The notes beneath the pieces are model-generated. The model was not told where the DNA came from. It worked only from the letters and a program-made list of their open reading frames with translations, and did no database searches. From assembly GCA_025055115.1 (NCBI GenBank), contig JANWYJ010000052.1, forward strand, positions 1 to 34,348: a stretch of 34,348 nt of DNA. The letters run 5' to 3'. This DNA is from Gemmata sp. (GTDB taxonomy: Bacteria; Planctomycetota; Planctomycetia; Gemmatales; Gemmataceae). Positions 23,732 through 32,024 of this stretch are shown one piece after another (within the stretch, counting starts at the first letter, position 1; the number at the start of each line of letters is the position of its first letter). The translations under genes and the position numbers were made by a program.

Positions 23732-26233
23732 TTATTTCTTCTCCAGGTTGAGCAGGGCCTTAATCTCGCTTTCCAAATCGGTAATGTGGGCCAAGCTGAG
23801 CGGTTCGGTCGTCTTGGACTTCGCTTGCTCCAACTGCTTGGCCAGTTGGGCCAACGTCAGTCGGGCGACCGCCCGCAGCTCACTGGTCGGACGCGACCCA
23901 CTGCCGCCCAAGCTCGGCACATTCCCCGGGGCCGAGGTGGCTCCGGAAGCCGGGGGTTGAAACTCGGCTTTGAGAAGATCGAGATAGGCCCGTTGCAACT
24001 GCCGCCGGAGCGGATCAATCTTGGGCGAATCCGTTTTCAGTTCGGCGAAAAGACCGTCTTGGAGGTCGGTCACTAACTCCACCACAGTATAGGCTTTCTC
24101 AGGGGTCAACAATTCGGCATCGGCGAGGCGAGCTAGGCGATCAGGGGCCAACAACGATGCCAGCAATTGGCGTTGTTGAGTGGCGATGCCGGCCGCCGCC
24201 CCGGTGTACTTGAATTGATTGATGATCCCAGGATTGAGCAACTTCGTGGGGGTCGTGAACGCGTGGTCGAGGAGGAATTTCACTGCTTCCTTTTGTTTGT
24301 CTTTGGGGACCCGCACGAAGGCCTCCCCACCGCGGCCCCCGAGCGTGCGGTATTCGACCACCCCGCCGACTTGCTTAGCCACCGCTGCGAACCACCGCCC
24401 CCGATGGCTGAGAATTTCCCCGTAAACGTCTTCCAAAAGCGAGAAGTCTTCGCCTTTTTCAGTGGTCGCCGGGAGCAAATGATCCATCACACGATCCAAA
24501 TTCTTCAGGCCCAGCGCTGTGGCTTGGACAGGATCGTTGCCGATGTTTTCCGTGAGCACGGTGGGGTCGACACGCGATGGGCCATCTTCACCCCCGAAGC
24601 GGAGGAAGGGATTGTCGATCTGCTTGGCCGCCCATTCATCAAGCGTTTTCTTTTCCTCCTCGGGAGTTTTGGCATTGGGAATCGGTTTATAGCCCCACTC
24701 GATCGCGAAGAAATCATACGGCCCTAACCCCGGAATGAGCTTTTTCGGGTCGATCTTATCTTCCGGTTGGGCGACGTAGTTGTAGCGGCCATACGACATG
24801 ATCGACGCGACATTCCCATACTTGGCGACAAACTGCGGATCACGCAGTTGACTGATGCTATAGGCCTGGCTGGCCCGGTGGTTGTGACGCAAACCGAGGG
24901 TATGCCCGACTTCATGAGCAGCCACATAGCGGAGCAATTCGCCCGTCAGTTCATCGGGCAGGGGGAATTTGCGAGCGCGCGGGTCTTGCGCTGAACACTG
25001 GACAAAATACCACATCTGAACCAGCTTGACAATATCGTGCCAGAAGATGATGTGGGCCGAAATGACCTCCCCGGAACGGGGATCGTGAACGTGTGGTCCC
25101 ATCGCGTTGGCCACAGGCTCGGCCACCCAGCGAATGACGTTATAACGGGCATCCTCCGGGTCCCAATTCGGGTCTTCAGCACGGCTGGGCGCGTCTTTGC
25201 AGATGATCGCGTTTTTGAAACCCGCTTTCTCAAACGCCGGTTGCCAATCCTCGACCCCCTTTTTGAGATAGGGTCGCCACTTCTCGGGAATCTCGTTGGC
25301 CAGGTAGAACACAATCGGTTTGACCGGTTCACTGACCTCCGCTTTCGGGTCTTTCTTCTCCAACCGGTAACGGTTGATGTATTGCTTGTTGACCGCCCAT
25401 TGTTTCGGGTGAGCGTAATCGGTGAACTCCTCGGTGAAGTACCCGACGCGGGGGTCAAAGAGCCGGCCCATCATCGGCGTTTCGGGGAGAATCACCAAAC
25501 TTTGATGAATGACCGCGGTGGCACTGCGTGCCGCCGGACCACTGCCGAAGGCCGGTGGCAGGCCCGGCCCCCCACCGCCACCGCCACCGCCGCGGAATGT
25601 GACCGTGGCCCGTGATTCGATATTCGTCGGGAACGCCCGAACCTCGTTCAAATATGAGCGGCTGGGGTCCGGCGTGCCGCCGCCACCGCCCGCCGCCCGA
25701 TTGAGCGGCAAATCCGGTAGACCACTGATGAGAATGTCGGAAACGTTGATCACCGCGGAGCGGTCTTTGCCTTCACATTCCACATTGAACGCCGCAACAA
25801 TCGAATCCGTAGCGGCCGCCTCCACCGAGGCTTGCACCGCCTTGCCATCAGAACGCTTGGCAAAGCCCACTTTCCACACATAAATCTTGTTGCCGCGACG
25901 CTCAAACTTCAGGACCGTATGTCCGAGCGTCGCCCCGCCCCAGCTACTGCCGCCAGGCCCTTTGGCCACTTCGGCATACCACAAAAACAGCCGCCCTAAC
26001 GCCTCTTGAGGAATCTCGAAATACACCTTGTCCTCATGACGGTGGACCGCAAATACCCCCGGCTGTGTTTTGAAGTCTTTGGTGATAACATCATCGTACT
26101 TTTTCAGCTCGCCAGCTTTGGATAATCCTTTGGGTAAAATCGGTTGTTGGCCAACGAGTGGCGAAGTGGCAAGCGATACGAGAGTGGCTAGCGCGGCGAC
26201 CCAGCCAACGCTCCACAACACACAAGTGCGCAT
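23732..26233 (-). CDS. Secreted zinc metalloprotease, DUF5117/DUF4953 family
   Basis: 833 residues from ATG 26233, with AGGTG upstream. A signal peptide (about 1-30) precedes a DUF5118/5117-like region (VYFEIPQEALGRLFLW...; VGYFTEEFTDYAHP). The metzincin-type HEVGHTLGLRH is at 440-450, followed by a Met-turn-like ASIMSYGRYNY. This HExxHxxGxxH pattern binds zinc, so the protein is probably an active peptidase. Two poly-Gly tracts (eight Gly in a row at the longer) sit before the catalytic region and look like linkers. A C-terminal domain of about 200 residues is helical and Leu-rich. Family members are common in planctomycetes and bacteroidetes and are exported, but substrates are unknown. Confidence 0.9.
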   Translation of the reverse strand: MRTCVLWSVGWVAALATLVSLATSPLVGQQPILPKGLSKAGELKKYDDVITKDFKTQPGVFAVHRHEDKVYFEIPQEALGRLFLWYAEVAKGPGGSSWGGATLGHTVLKFERRGNKIYVWKVGFAKRSDGKAVQASVEAAATDSIVAAFNVECEGKDRSAVINVSDILISGLPDLPLNRAAGGGGGTPDPSRSYLNEVRAFPTNIESRATVTFRGGGGGGGGPGLPPAFGSGPAARSATAVIHQSLVILPETPMMGRLFDPRVGYFTEEFTDYAHPKQWAVNKQYINRYRLEKKDPKAEVSEPVKPIVFYLANEIPEKWRPYLKKGVEDWQPAFEKAGFKNAIICKDAPSRAEDPNWDPEDARYNVIRWVAEPVANAMGPHVHDPRSGEVISAHIIFWHDIVKLVQMWYFVQCSAQDPRARKFPLPDELTGELLRYVAAHEVGHTLGLRHNHRASQAYSISQLRDPQFVAKYGNVASIMSYGRYNYVAQPEDKIDPKKLIPGLGPYDFFAIEWGYKPIPNAKTPEEEKKTLDEWAAKQIDNPFLRFGGEDGPSRVDPTVLTENIGNDPVQATALGLKNLDRVMDHLLPATTEKGEDFSLLEDVYGEILSHRGRWFAAVAKQVGGVVEYRTLGGRGGEAFVRVPKDKQKEAVKFLLDHAFTTPTKLLNPGIINQFKYTGAAAGIATQQRQLLASLLAPDRLARLADAELLTPEKAYTVVELVTDLQDGLFAELKTDSPKIDPLRRQLQRAYLDLLKAEFQPPASGATSAPGNVPSLGGSGSRPTSELRAVARLTLAQLAKQLEQAKSKTTEPLSLAHITDLESEIKALLNLEKK

Positions 26234-26279
26234 GAGAACACCTGATCGGGGTGAACAACAAGGTGGGATATCTGGGTAT

Positions 26280-26285
26280 ATTGTA
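26280..26285 (-). promoter_or_regulatory. Possible -10 box for the metalloprotease gene
   Basis: On the minus strand TACAAT (26285 to 26280) matches five of six bases of TATAAT and lies 47 bp before the start codon. No good -35 is seen 17 bp further up, so this is weak. The rest of the divergent gap 26234-26477 has a TTGACA at 26289-26294 on the + strand, without a partner box. Confidence 0.3.
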
Positions 26286-26477
26286 GGGTTGACAGCCGGA
26301 AAAAGCGATTGGTGCGGTGGAAAAGTCTTCCCCCTTTCCTCGTTACAATCGGAACGAAGCGAATTGCTCGGGTTCTTGCAGCCCTGGTGGGGTCAGCCGC
26401 AACCAAGCCGTTGCGCGGTGCGGTTCGATAACTTCATCAGCAGGTGTTGTCTGCTTGTTGTCGAGGAGTTGGCCGGC

Positions 26478-27353
26478 ATGACGCCGATGTACATATTGGC
26501 CTTTTGCGCTGCAGGTGCCGACATTTCCGCGAATGGTTACTCCGCACCGGCACTTCCCTCTCCCCCGTATGTATCGGACAAGCGCTGGCCGCCGATTTGG
26601 CAACCGGTGCAGCGCATGCGGGCCAAGGTGGCGGAACTCGCTCTGCCCGGCCGCGGACAACCTTCGCCGACCGGTTCGTATCTGTGGCAGCCATCGTATT
26701 GTGAAGATGCGCTTCTGCGCGGACCAGCACGGCCCTACACCCCCCAACCGGGCGACATTGTCATGAGTGCTGATGGTTCGCGCTTTTGGTTAGCGATGCA
26801 TCGTTTGGCCGGTACCAGTCACCCCACCCATTCGATGATCGTTTTCCGGATGCCCGATGGGAAAATGGGTATTCTCGAAGGCGGCCCCCACGACACCCTC
26901 AAATGCCGCGTGCTGGAGGCCCTTCCCCATATGTTGAGCTACGAACAGGAGGGTCGGGTGTGGGTGCGGCGTCGCGCCGAACCGCTGACCGCGGAACAAT
27001 CCGCGCGTCTCACGGAATTCGCAATGGCGGTCAACGAGCGCAATTTCGCCTTGGGCCGCCTCGCCGGGCAGCTTACGCCGTTTCGTTCACGTGGGCCACT
27101 TCGCACCGCCTTGGTCGGCAAGCCCCAGGGTTTGGATCGCCGCGGCTACTTCTGTAGCGAATTGGTGTGCGAAGCCTGCGTCTACGCAGGACTTCTCGAC
27201 CCGGAAACGACCCGCCCTTCAGCCACCTATCCGCGTGATCTGTTCATGGATCGTTCTCCCAACTGGTACCTCAACAAACACCTCAAACTCGCCCCCGCGT
27301 GGGACCCGCCGGCACGCTGGACCAGTTGGAACGTACCTGAGAACAATCCGTAA
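26478..27353 (+). CDS. Permuted NlpC/P60-type (YiiX/YaeF-like) cysteine amidase
   Basis: 291 residues from ATG 26478, with GAGGAG 9 bases upstream; the open frame extends further up but without support. A hydrophobic start (MYILAFCAAGADISA) may be a signal peptide. The permuted papain-like order is visible: PGDIVMS (91-97), then His118 in HPTHSMIVF, Glu134 in ILEGG, and late Cys226 in YFCSELVCEA. This fits circularly permuted NlpC/P60 enzymes, which cut peptide or amide bonds in cell wall or lipid-linked substrates. Its last codons (Glu-Asn-Asn-Pro) and stop lie inside a repeated sequence shared with the region downstream. Confidence 0.82.
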   Translation: MTPMYILAFCAAGADISANGYSAPALPSPPYVSDKRWPPIWQPVQRMRAKVAELALPGRGQPSPTGSYLWQPSYCEDALLRGPARPYTPQPGDIVMSADGSRFWLAMHRLAGTSHPTHSMIVFRMPDGKMGILEGGPHDTLKCRVLEALPHMLSYEQEGRVWVRRRAEPLTAEQSARLTEFAMAVNERNFALGRLAGQLTPFRSRGPLRTALVGKPQGLDRRGYFCSELVCEACVYAGLLDPETTRPSATYPRDLFMDRSPNWYLNKHLKLAPAWDPPARWTSWNVPENNP

Positions 27354-27534
27354 TGCCATGTCGGTAGGAAAGACCAAAGCTCGGCATGTTCTTTTTCTTG
27401 CACTGGCATCGAGAGAACAATCTTCTAGCACTGGCATCGAGAGAACAATCCCCCATGCCATGTCGGTAGGAAAGACCAGCGCCATCAGTATTCCGCGGCA
27501 GGTAGGAAAGACCAGCGCCATCAGTATTCCGCGG
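27339..27534. repeat. Nested set of three different direct repeats
   Basis: Unit A (38 bp): 27339-27376 and 27441-27478, three adjacent mismatches. Unit B (23 bp, exact): 27400-27422 and 27428-27450. Unit C (34 bp, exact): 27465-27498 and 27501-27534. The string GGTAGGAAAGACCA is common to A and C and appears three times. The pieces overlap one another, as if built by successive staggered duplications. The first copy of A includes the end of the amidase gene. Confidence 0.9.
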
Positions 27535-27729
27535 TAGGTTCGTCTGATATGATGAGAGAAGAATCGGCGCTGGCCTTCCTGGCCTTCAGAGCCGCGACGG
27601 CGCCGTCGGTTCGTCCCAACGCTCCCGCGATCTCCTGCGTGCAACTGCGGTTGACGGTATCGGCCCATTCGGGACAATACACCAGAACAGATAACAGGCC
27701 AGCGACGGCCGCGAAATGAGGACGCTTTG
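27354..27729. other. Intergenic region between the amidase and caspase/S41 genes
   Basis: 376 bp. The first half is the repeat set described above. The second half (27535-27729) has no clear gene, stem-loop or promoter boxes, apart from a small CTGGCCTTC/CTGGCCTTC repeat near 27570. A minus-strand open frame through the repeats has repeated LVFPTDMA-like residues, but it is only a product of the duplications. Confidence 0.5.
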
Positions 27730-30339
27730 ATGAAGACGTGTGTGAGGTTGTTTGCTTGGGCGTGCGTGGTGTTGCTCGCCATCGGATTCCAACCGCTCTG
27801 GGCGGCCGAGCCTCTCGGCGACAACGGGAAACCCCAAGGACCTTATGCCGTTGTCATTGGCGTGGGGTCATTCACCGATCCGGCGATTTCGCCACGCCCC
27901 AGCGCCGAGGCCGATGCCAAAGCCCTTCATGCGATGCTCACCGATCCCAAATATCTTGGCATCCCCGCTCATCGCGCCACTCTCCTTCTGGCCGCACAGG
28001 CCACTCGTGAGGCCATCATCAAAGCCATAGATACGGCCATCACCGCCACCGGGCCGGATGACCTGTTACTGATTGCTTTTTTTGGCCGCGGAACCTCGAC
28101 CGCGGACAAACCCTGCTTCTTCACGGCCGAAAGCACCGTCAAAGAACGGGCAAAAACCGCCTTGGTGGTCAGCGACCTCGAAGCCGCCTTCAAAAAGCTG
28201 AAAAAGCAACACGTCGCGATGTTCATGGATGTGCAATACAAAGGCGGCATCGACGCCGGAGGCGAAAAGATCGTCGAACCGAACATTCTCGAATACGCCA
28301 AACTGCTGTTTGGGGAAAAAGAGGACGACATCGCCCTGTCTCCGCCGAATCGGTTCATCGTCTACAGTCACCTGCCCAACCAAGATGCACTGACCATCGG
28401 CCAACACGGCCTGTTCTACACGGTGCTGTCCGCCGGCCTGGGCGGCAAAGCGGATCAGCCACCGTACAACGAAGGTTATGAATCGGATGGTCTGATTACG
28501 GTCAAAGAATTGGTTTCGTACCTGGAGAAGGAAATTCCCAACGCCGCTCGTACACATGGCAAAACCGATAAGGAGAAGGAAATTGCGCCGTTTATGGCCG
28601 GCGGGCTGACCAGTAAGTTCTGGATCACACGCAACCCCGCCGAAACCGACAAGATTCGCAAGCGGCTCGAAGCGATCGACACGCTGGCGCAATCGGGGCA
28701 ACTGCCCGCAGAATTGGCCAAGGAAGCGCACAGTCTCCTTGCCCGGATGCCCAAACTCCAATGGCAGCAGAACTTGCGCAAGGAGTATCAGAAACTTGCG
28801 GACGGAGGTTCGATTGACCGGCTAGAAACTGTTCGCAAAGGACTCCTCGAAAGCCTCAAGCTCTCCCCCGACGACGCCGAACGCTACGTCCGGCAAGTCT
28901 TGCCCGCAGTGCGACAAGTGGCCACGGAATACATTCGCCCCGTCTCGCATGGCGAACTGGTGGCCTATGGCCTGCGCGGGCTGTATCAAGAAGCCGATGA
29001 ACCGCTCCCGGCCGATCTGGCCGATGCCCTCAAATCGCCCAAGGATTTAGCCGACACCCGCCTCATTGAGTTGCTGCAAGAAGCTCGCCTGCGTCTGGGC
29101 AAACGCGAAGACCTCGACGGCGACAAAGCCGCCGACATCACCCTGCGGGCCATGCTCCAGGGCCTCAACGACCCCCACACCCTTTATTTGGACCGCGAAG
29201 AATGGCTTAGTTTCTCCAAGCAGCTCGAAGGCCGCTTCCCGGGCGTGGGGATCATCATTCGTCGCGATGCGGTGAAAGATTGCCTGTTGGTGGTCAGCCC
29301 AATCCTCAATAGCCCAGCGTTCAAGGCCGGGATTCGAGCCGGCGATCATATCACCGAAGTCCGCCTCGAAGTGGACAAACTCGGCAACCCACTGCCCGCC
29401 GACGCCCAACGGGTGTTCTCCACCAAGGGCATGAAGACCGATGATGCAGTCAAACTCATCACCGGCAAAGAAAAAACTCCGGTGACGCTCATCGTCGAAC
29501 GCGACGGAGAAAAACAACCGAAAGAATTCCGCATCCTCCGCGATTTCGTCATGGTCGAAACCATTCATGGCGTTGTCCGCAAAGACAACATGGAATGGTC
29601 GTATTATCTCGATCCCGAGTTGAAAATCGGTTACATCCGCATTGAAAGCTTCCTCTACACCATCGGCAATCAGGGAACTTACCCCGATTTGAAACGGGCC
29701 TTGGATTCCCTGAAGAAAACCGGCTTGAATGCCCTGATTCTCGACGTACGCAATAACGGCGGTGGTTCGCTGGCCGCGGTCATCGAGATGTGCGCCCTGT
29801 TCGTGGGTCGCGAACCGATCGTCAAGACCCGCTACCGCGATCAAACTGAGAACACCACCTACAGCGGCCGCATCGACGGCGATAAAAGCTACCCGATGGT
29901 CGTTCTCATCAACGGCTATAGCGCCAGTGCCAGCGAAATTCTCGCTGCCTGCCTGCAAGACCACGGCCGGGCTACCATCGTGGGTGAACGGAGCTTCGGC
30001 AAAGGAAGCGTCCAAGGGGTGAAAGAGTACAAACCGACAACCGGCCGGCTGAAATACACCGAAGGTCGGTACTATCCTCCCAGCGGTCGCAACATCGATA
30101 AAGTCGCCGCCGAACAAGACCCCGAGCTGAAAAAGCGCGACGAATGGGGTGTCAAACCTGATCCAGGCTTCGAGGTCAAACTCACCCGGGAAGAGCGGGT
30201 GGAGTGGAACGAATATGTCCGCGACCTGGCGGTGATTCCCCCCGCGGGGCAAAAACCGCCGACTGTCGATCTGAGCAAAGATAAACAGCTGCAAAAGGCC
30301 TACGAACACCTCAAGGAACTGGTGAAGAACAAACGCTAG
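27730..30339 (+). CDS. Exported S41 (C-terminal processing) protease with an N-terminal caspase-like domain
   Basis: 869 residues from ATG 27730, with GAGGA upstream; a TTG directly before it is less likely. Signal peptide about 1-26. Residues about 38-265 follow the caspase/peptidase C14 pattern (PYAVVIGVGSF, then DLLLIAFFGRG, then HVAMFMDVQYKGG). However, the catalytic His of the GHG motif is Arg120 and the Cys of DAC is Gln169, so this domain should be inactive. A helical stretch to about 480 is followed by a PDZ domain (GVGIII...AGIRAGDHITEV, about 505-600) and a complete S41 site: Ser733 in SASASE and Lys758 in FGKG, 25 apart as in CtpA. It probably cleaves periplasmic proteins from their C-terminal ends. 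Confidence 0.9.
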   Translation: MKTCVRLFAWACVVLLAIGFQPLWAAEPLGDNGKPQGPYAVVIGVGSFTDPAISPRPSAEADAKALHAMLTDPKYLGIPAHRATLLLAAQATREAIIKAIDTAITATGPDDLLLIAFFGRGTSTADKPCFFTAESTVKERAKTALVVSDLEAAFKKLKKQHVAMFMDVQYKGGIDAGGEKIVEPNILEYAKLLFGEKEDDIALSPPNRFIVYSHLPNQDALTIGQHGLFYTVLSAGLGGKADQPPYNEGYESDGLITVKELVSYLEKEIPNAARTHGKTDKEKEIAPFMAGGLTSKFWITRNPAETDKIRKRLEAIDTLAQSGQLPAELAKEAHSLLARMPKLQWQQNLRKEYQKLADGGSIDRLETVRKGLLESLKLSPDDAERYVRQVLPAVRQVATEYIRPVSHGELVAYGLRGLYQEADEPLPADLADALKSPKDLADTRLIELLQEARLRLGKREDLDGDKAADITLRAMLQGLNDPHTLYLDREEWLSFSKQLEGRFPGVGIIIRRDAVKDCLLVVSPILNSPAFKAGIRAGDHITEVRLEVDKLGNPLPADAQRVFSTKGMKTDDAVKLITGKEKTPVTLIVERDGEKQPKEFRILRDFVMVETIHGVVRKDNMEWSYYLDPELKIGYIRIESFLYTIGNQGTYPDLKRALDSLKKTGLNALILDVRNNGGGSLAAVIEMCALFVGREPIVKTRYRDQTENTTYSGRIDGDKSYPMVVLINGYSASASEILAACLQDHGRATIVGERSFGKGSVQGVKEYKPTTGRLKYTEGRYYPPSGRNIDKVAAEQDPELKKRDEWGVKPDPGFEVKLTREERVEWNEYVRDLAVIPPAGQKPPTVDLSKDKQLQKAYEHLKELVKNKR

Positions 30340-30354
30340 TGGTCGTCAGAAAAA

Positions 30355-30374
30355 CCTCGGGGTGCCTCCCGAGG
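30355..30374. terminator. Stem-loop after the S41 protease gene
   Basis: CCTCGGG (30355-30361) pairs with CCCGAGG (30368-30374) around a 6-nt loop, 15 bp after the stop codon. An A run lies before it, so the T run would be on the opposite strand; the stem is short. Confidence 0.45.
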
Positions 30375-30463
30375 CCGCCTTGTGCTTCGCTTCCTCTGGC
30401 GTCTGAACCAACTTGCGGTTCGCACAAACGCCCCATCGCCCAAGAGCGGTTTCTCAACGGAGA

Positions 30464-31591
30464 ATGCAGGTGATACGCGGGGTTTGGGTGATTGTCGCTT
30501 CCGGTTTGAGTCTCGTTGTCATGCCGGCCCAAGAAATGTCGGATAAAGCCGAAGTGTCGGATAAAGCCGAAACCCTGACCCGCGAACGGGCCTCAGCCTT
30601 CGCCCAACTGGCTCTCCGCGCTGTCCAGAAAGAATACCCGAACAAGCTGGGCCACGTCCTTCTCAACGCCAACGATGCGAAAACCCCCAAAGCCCTGCAC
30701 CCCGCCTTTTACGGTTGCTACGATTGGCATTCGGCCGTTCATGGCCACTGGATGCTCGTTCGGGTGCTGCGCACCTACCCCGACTTACCAGAAGCCGAAC
30801 AAATCCGCACGGTCCTCAATGAGCATCTGACGGCCGAGAACATCCGGGCGGAGGTCGCCTACTTTCAGCGGCCCGAAGCCCAATCGTTCGAACGGCCCTA
30901 CGGTTGGTCATGGCTTTTGAAACTGGCCGAGGAGCTATCCACCTGGGACGACAAGCAAGCCCAGAAGTGGTTTGCGAACGTGCGCCCCCTGGCTGAACTG
31001 ATCGCCAAGCGCTACCAGGACTATTTCCCCAAACAAACCTACCCCATCCGCGCCGGCGTCCATTCCAACACCGCCTTCGGACTGACCTTCGCCTACGATT
31101 ACGCCAAAACCACCGGCCACAAAAAGCTGCAAGAATTGATTGAAGAACGCGCGAAAACCTACTTTGGCCACGATACCGACGCCCCAGCGCGGTGGGAACC
31201 CGACGGTGCCGACTTCCTCTCCCCCAGTTTATGCGAAGCCGATCTGATGCGCCGCGTCCTGCCGGCCAATGAATTCCGGGAATGGTTCCACAAATATCTG
31301 CCCGGTGCGGCCAAGGGCGAACCAGCCACGCTGTTCACCCCAGCCACCGTCACCGATCGCCGCGATCCGCAATTGGTTCATCTCGATGGACTCAACCTCA
31401 GTCGGGCCTGGTGTCTCCGCGGTATCCTCACCGCACTGCCCCCCGATGATCCCGCCCGAGCCGCCTTAACCGCCGCAGCCGTCCGTCATGCCCAAGCGGG
31501 GCTGAAGCATGTCGCCAGCGGCGATTATGCCGGCGAACATTGGTTGGCCTCATTCGCGGTCTGGATGCTTTCCGTCCCTGCACCAAAATGA
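30464..31591 (+). CDS. DUF2891-family secreted protein
   Basis: 375 residues from ATG 30464; a GTG at 30470 is better spaced from GGAG and is an equally good start. The N-terminus (VIRGVWVIVASGLSLVVMPAQ) is a signal peptide. The DUF2891 pattern is visible: HPAFYGCYDWHSAVHGHWMLVR, FERPYGWSWLLKLAEEL and HSNTAFGLTFAYDYA (shown here as short core motifs YDWHSAVHGHW, RPYGWSWLL, HSNTAFGL), then HLDGLNLSRAWCL. The fold is probably an alpha/alpha barrel like glycan-processing enzymes, but no activity is assigned to the family. An in-frame 18-bp duplication (SDKAEV twice) extends the region after the signal peptide. Confidence 0.82.
   Translation: MQVIRGVWVIVASGLSLVVMPAQEMSDKAEVSDKAETLTRERASAFAQLALRAVQKEYPNKLGHVLLNANDAKTPKALHPAFYGCYDWHSAVHGHWMLVRVLRTYPDLPEAEQIRTVLNEHLTAENIRAEVAYFQRPEAQSFERPYGWSWLLKLAEELSTWDDKQAQKWFANVRPLAELIAKRYQDYFPKQTYPIRAGVHSNTAFGLTFAYDYAKTTGHKKLQELIEERAKTYFGHDTDAPARWEPDGADFLSPSLCEADLMRRVLPANEFREWFHKYLPGAAKGEPATLFTPATVTDRRDPQLVHLDGLNLSRAWCLRGILTALPPDDPARAALTAAAVRHAQAGLKHVASGDYAGEHWLASFAVWMLSVPAPK
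30537..30572 (+). repeat. 18-bp in-frame tandem duplication in the DUF2891 gene
   Basis: TGTCGGATAAAGCCGAAG at 30537-30554 is followed by the same 18 bases with a final A at 30555-30572. It adds six residues and keeps the frame, in the linker after the signal peptide. Confidence 0.85.
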
Positions 31592-32024
31592 CAGAACAGA
31601 ATGGTGACGAGAAAGAGGTTGTCGCGAACCCCCTGCCGCGTACCCCCCCGACGGTGGCTCGACTTCCGCATGCATGCTCTTGCGCGTTTCTTCCGCCGCA
31701 CGCCGTGACTGGCCTTCCCTCTACGTGTGTCGTGGGCACACCAAAAGTTTGTGGTCTGTGCGCAACGCCCCTTGATGGCGCATCGAAGATTTTCGTCTGG
31801 CAACCGATGCGTGGTGTTTTTTTTCAATCGCATGAAAAAACGGCCTGAGAATTTGGTGACGATTTTCCGCCGTAACGTGGTTTCTGTGCTAGGACAAAGA
31901 GTGGTGAGATGTGTTTGTGCGCATCGTGAGATGCGGTATTTCATCGTCGGCTAGGGAGGGTCGATGAGACTTTTTTGCGATCGGTCGGCACAAAGGCTGA
32001 CGCTCGCGTGTGGTGTGTATCATC
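31592..32024. other. Intergenic region before the kinase gene
   Basis: 433 bp with no convincing gene. It holds an AT-rich inverted pair near 31815-31841 (a T run and an A run around CAATCGCATG) that could act as a weak terminator, and a small hairpin (CGCATC 31920-31925, GATGCG 31930-31935). The kinase promoter was not recognised. Confidence 0.45.

Noticed and set aside
27339-27534. CRISPR-like array
   Set aside because: Repeat units differ in length and sequence, overlap each other, have no regular spacers, and no cas gene is nearby.
27219-27824. 201-codon minus-strand frame with repeated LVFPTDMA-like residues
   Set aside because: The amino acid repeats merely translate the DNA repeats at 27339-27534, and the frame runs across the ends of two real + genes.
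29047-30309. 420-codon open frame on the minus strand
   Set aside because: It is a shadow of the S41 protease gene: no ribosome site, no family features, and the + frame carries all PDZ and S41 motifs.
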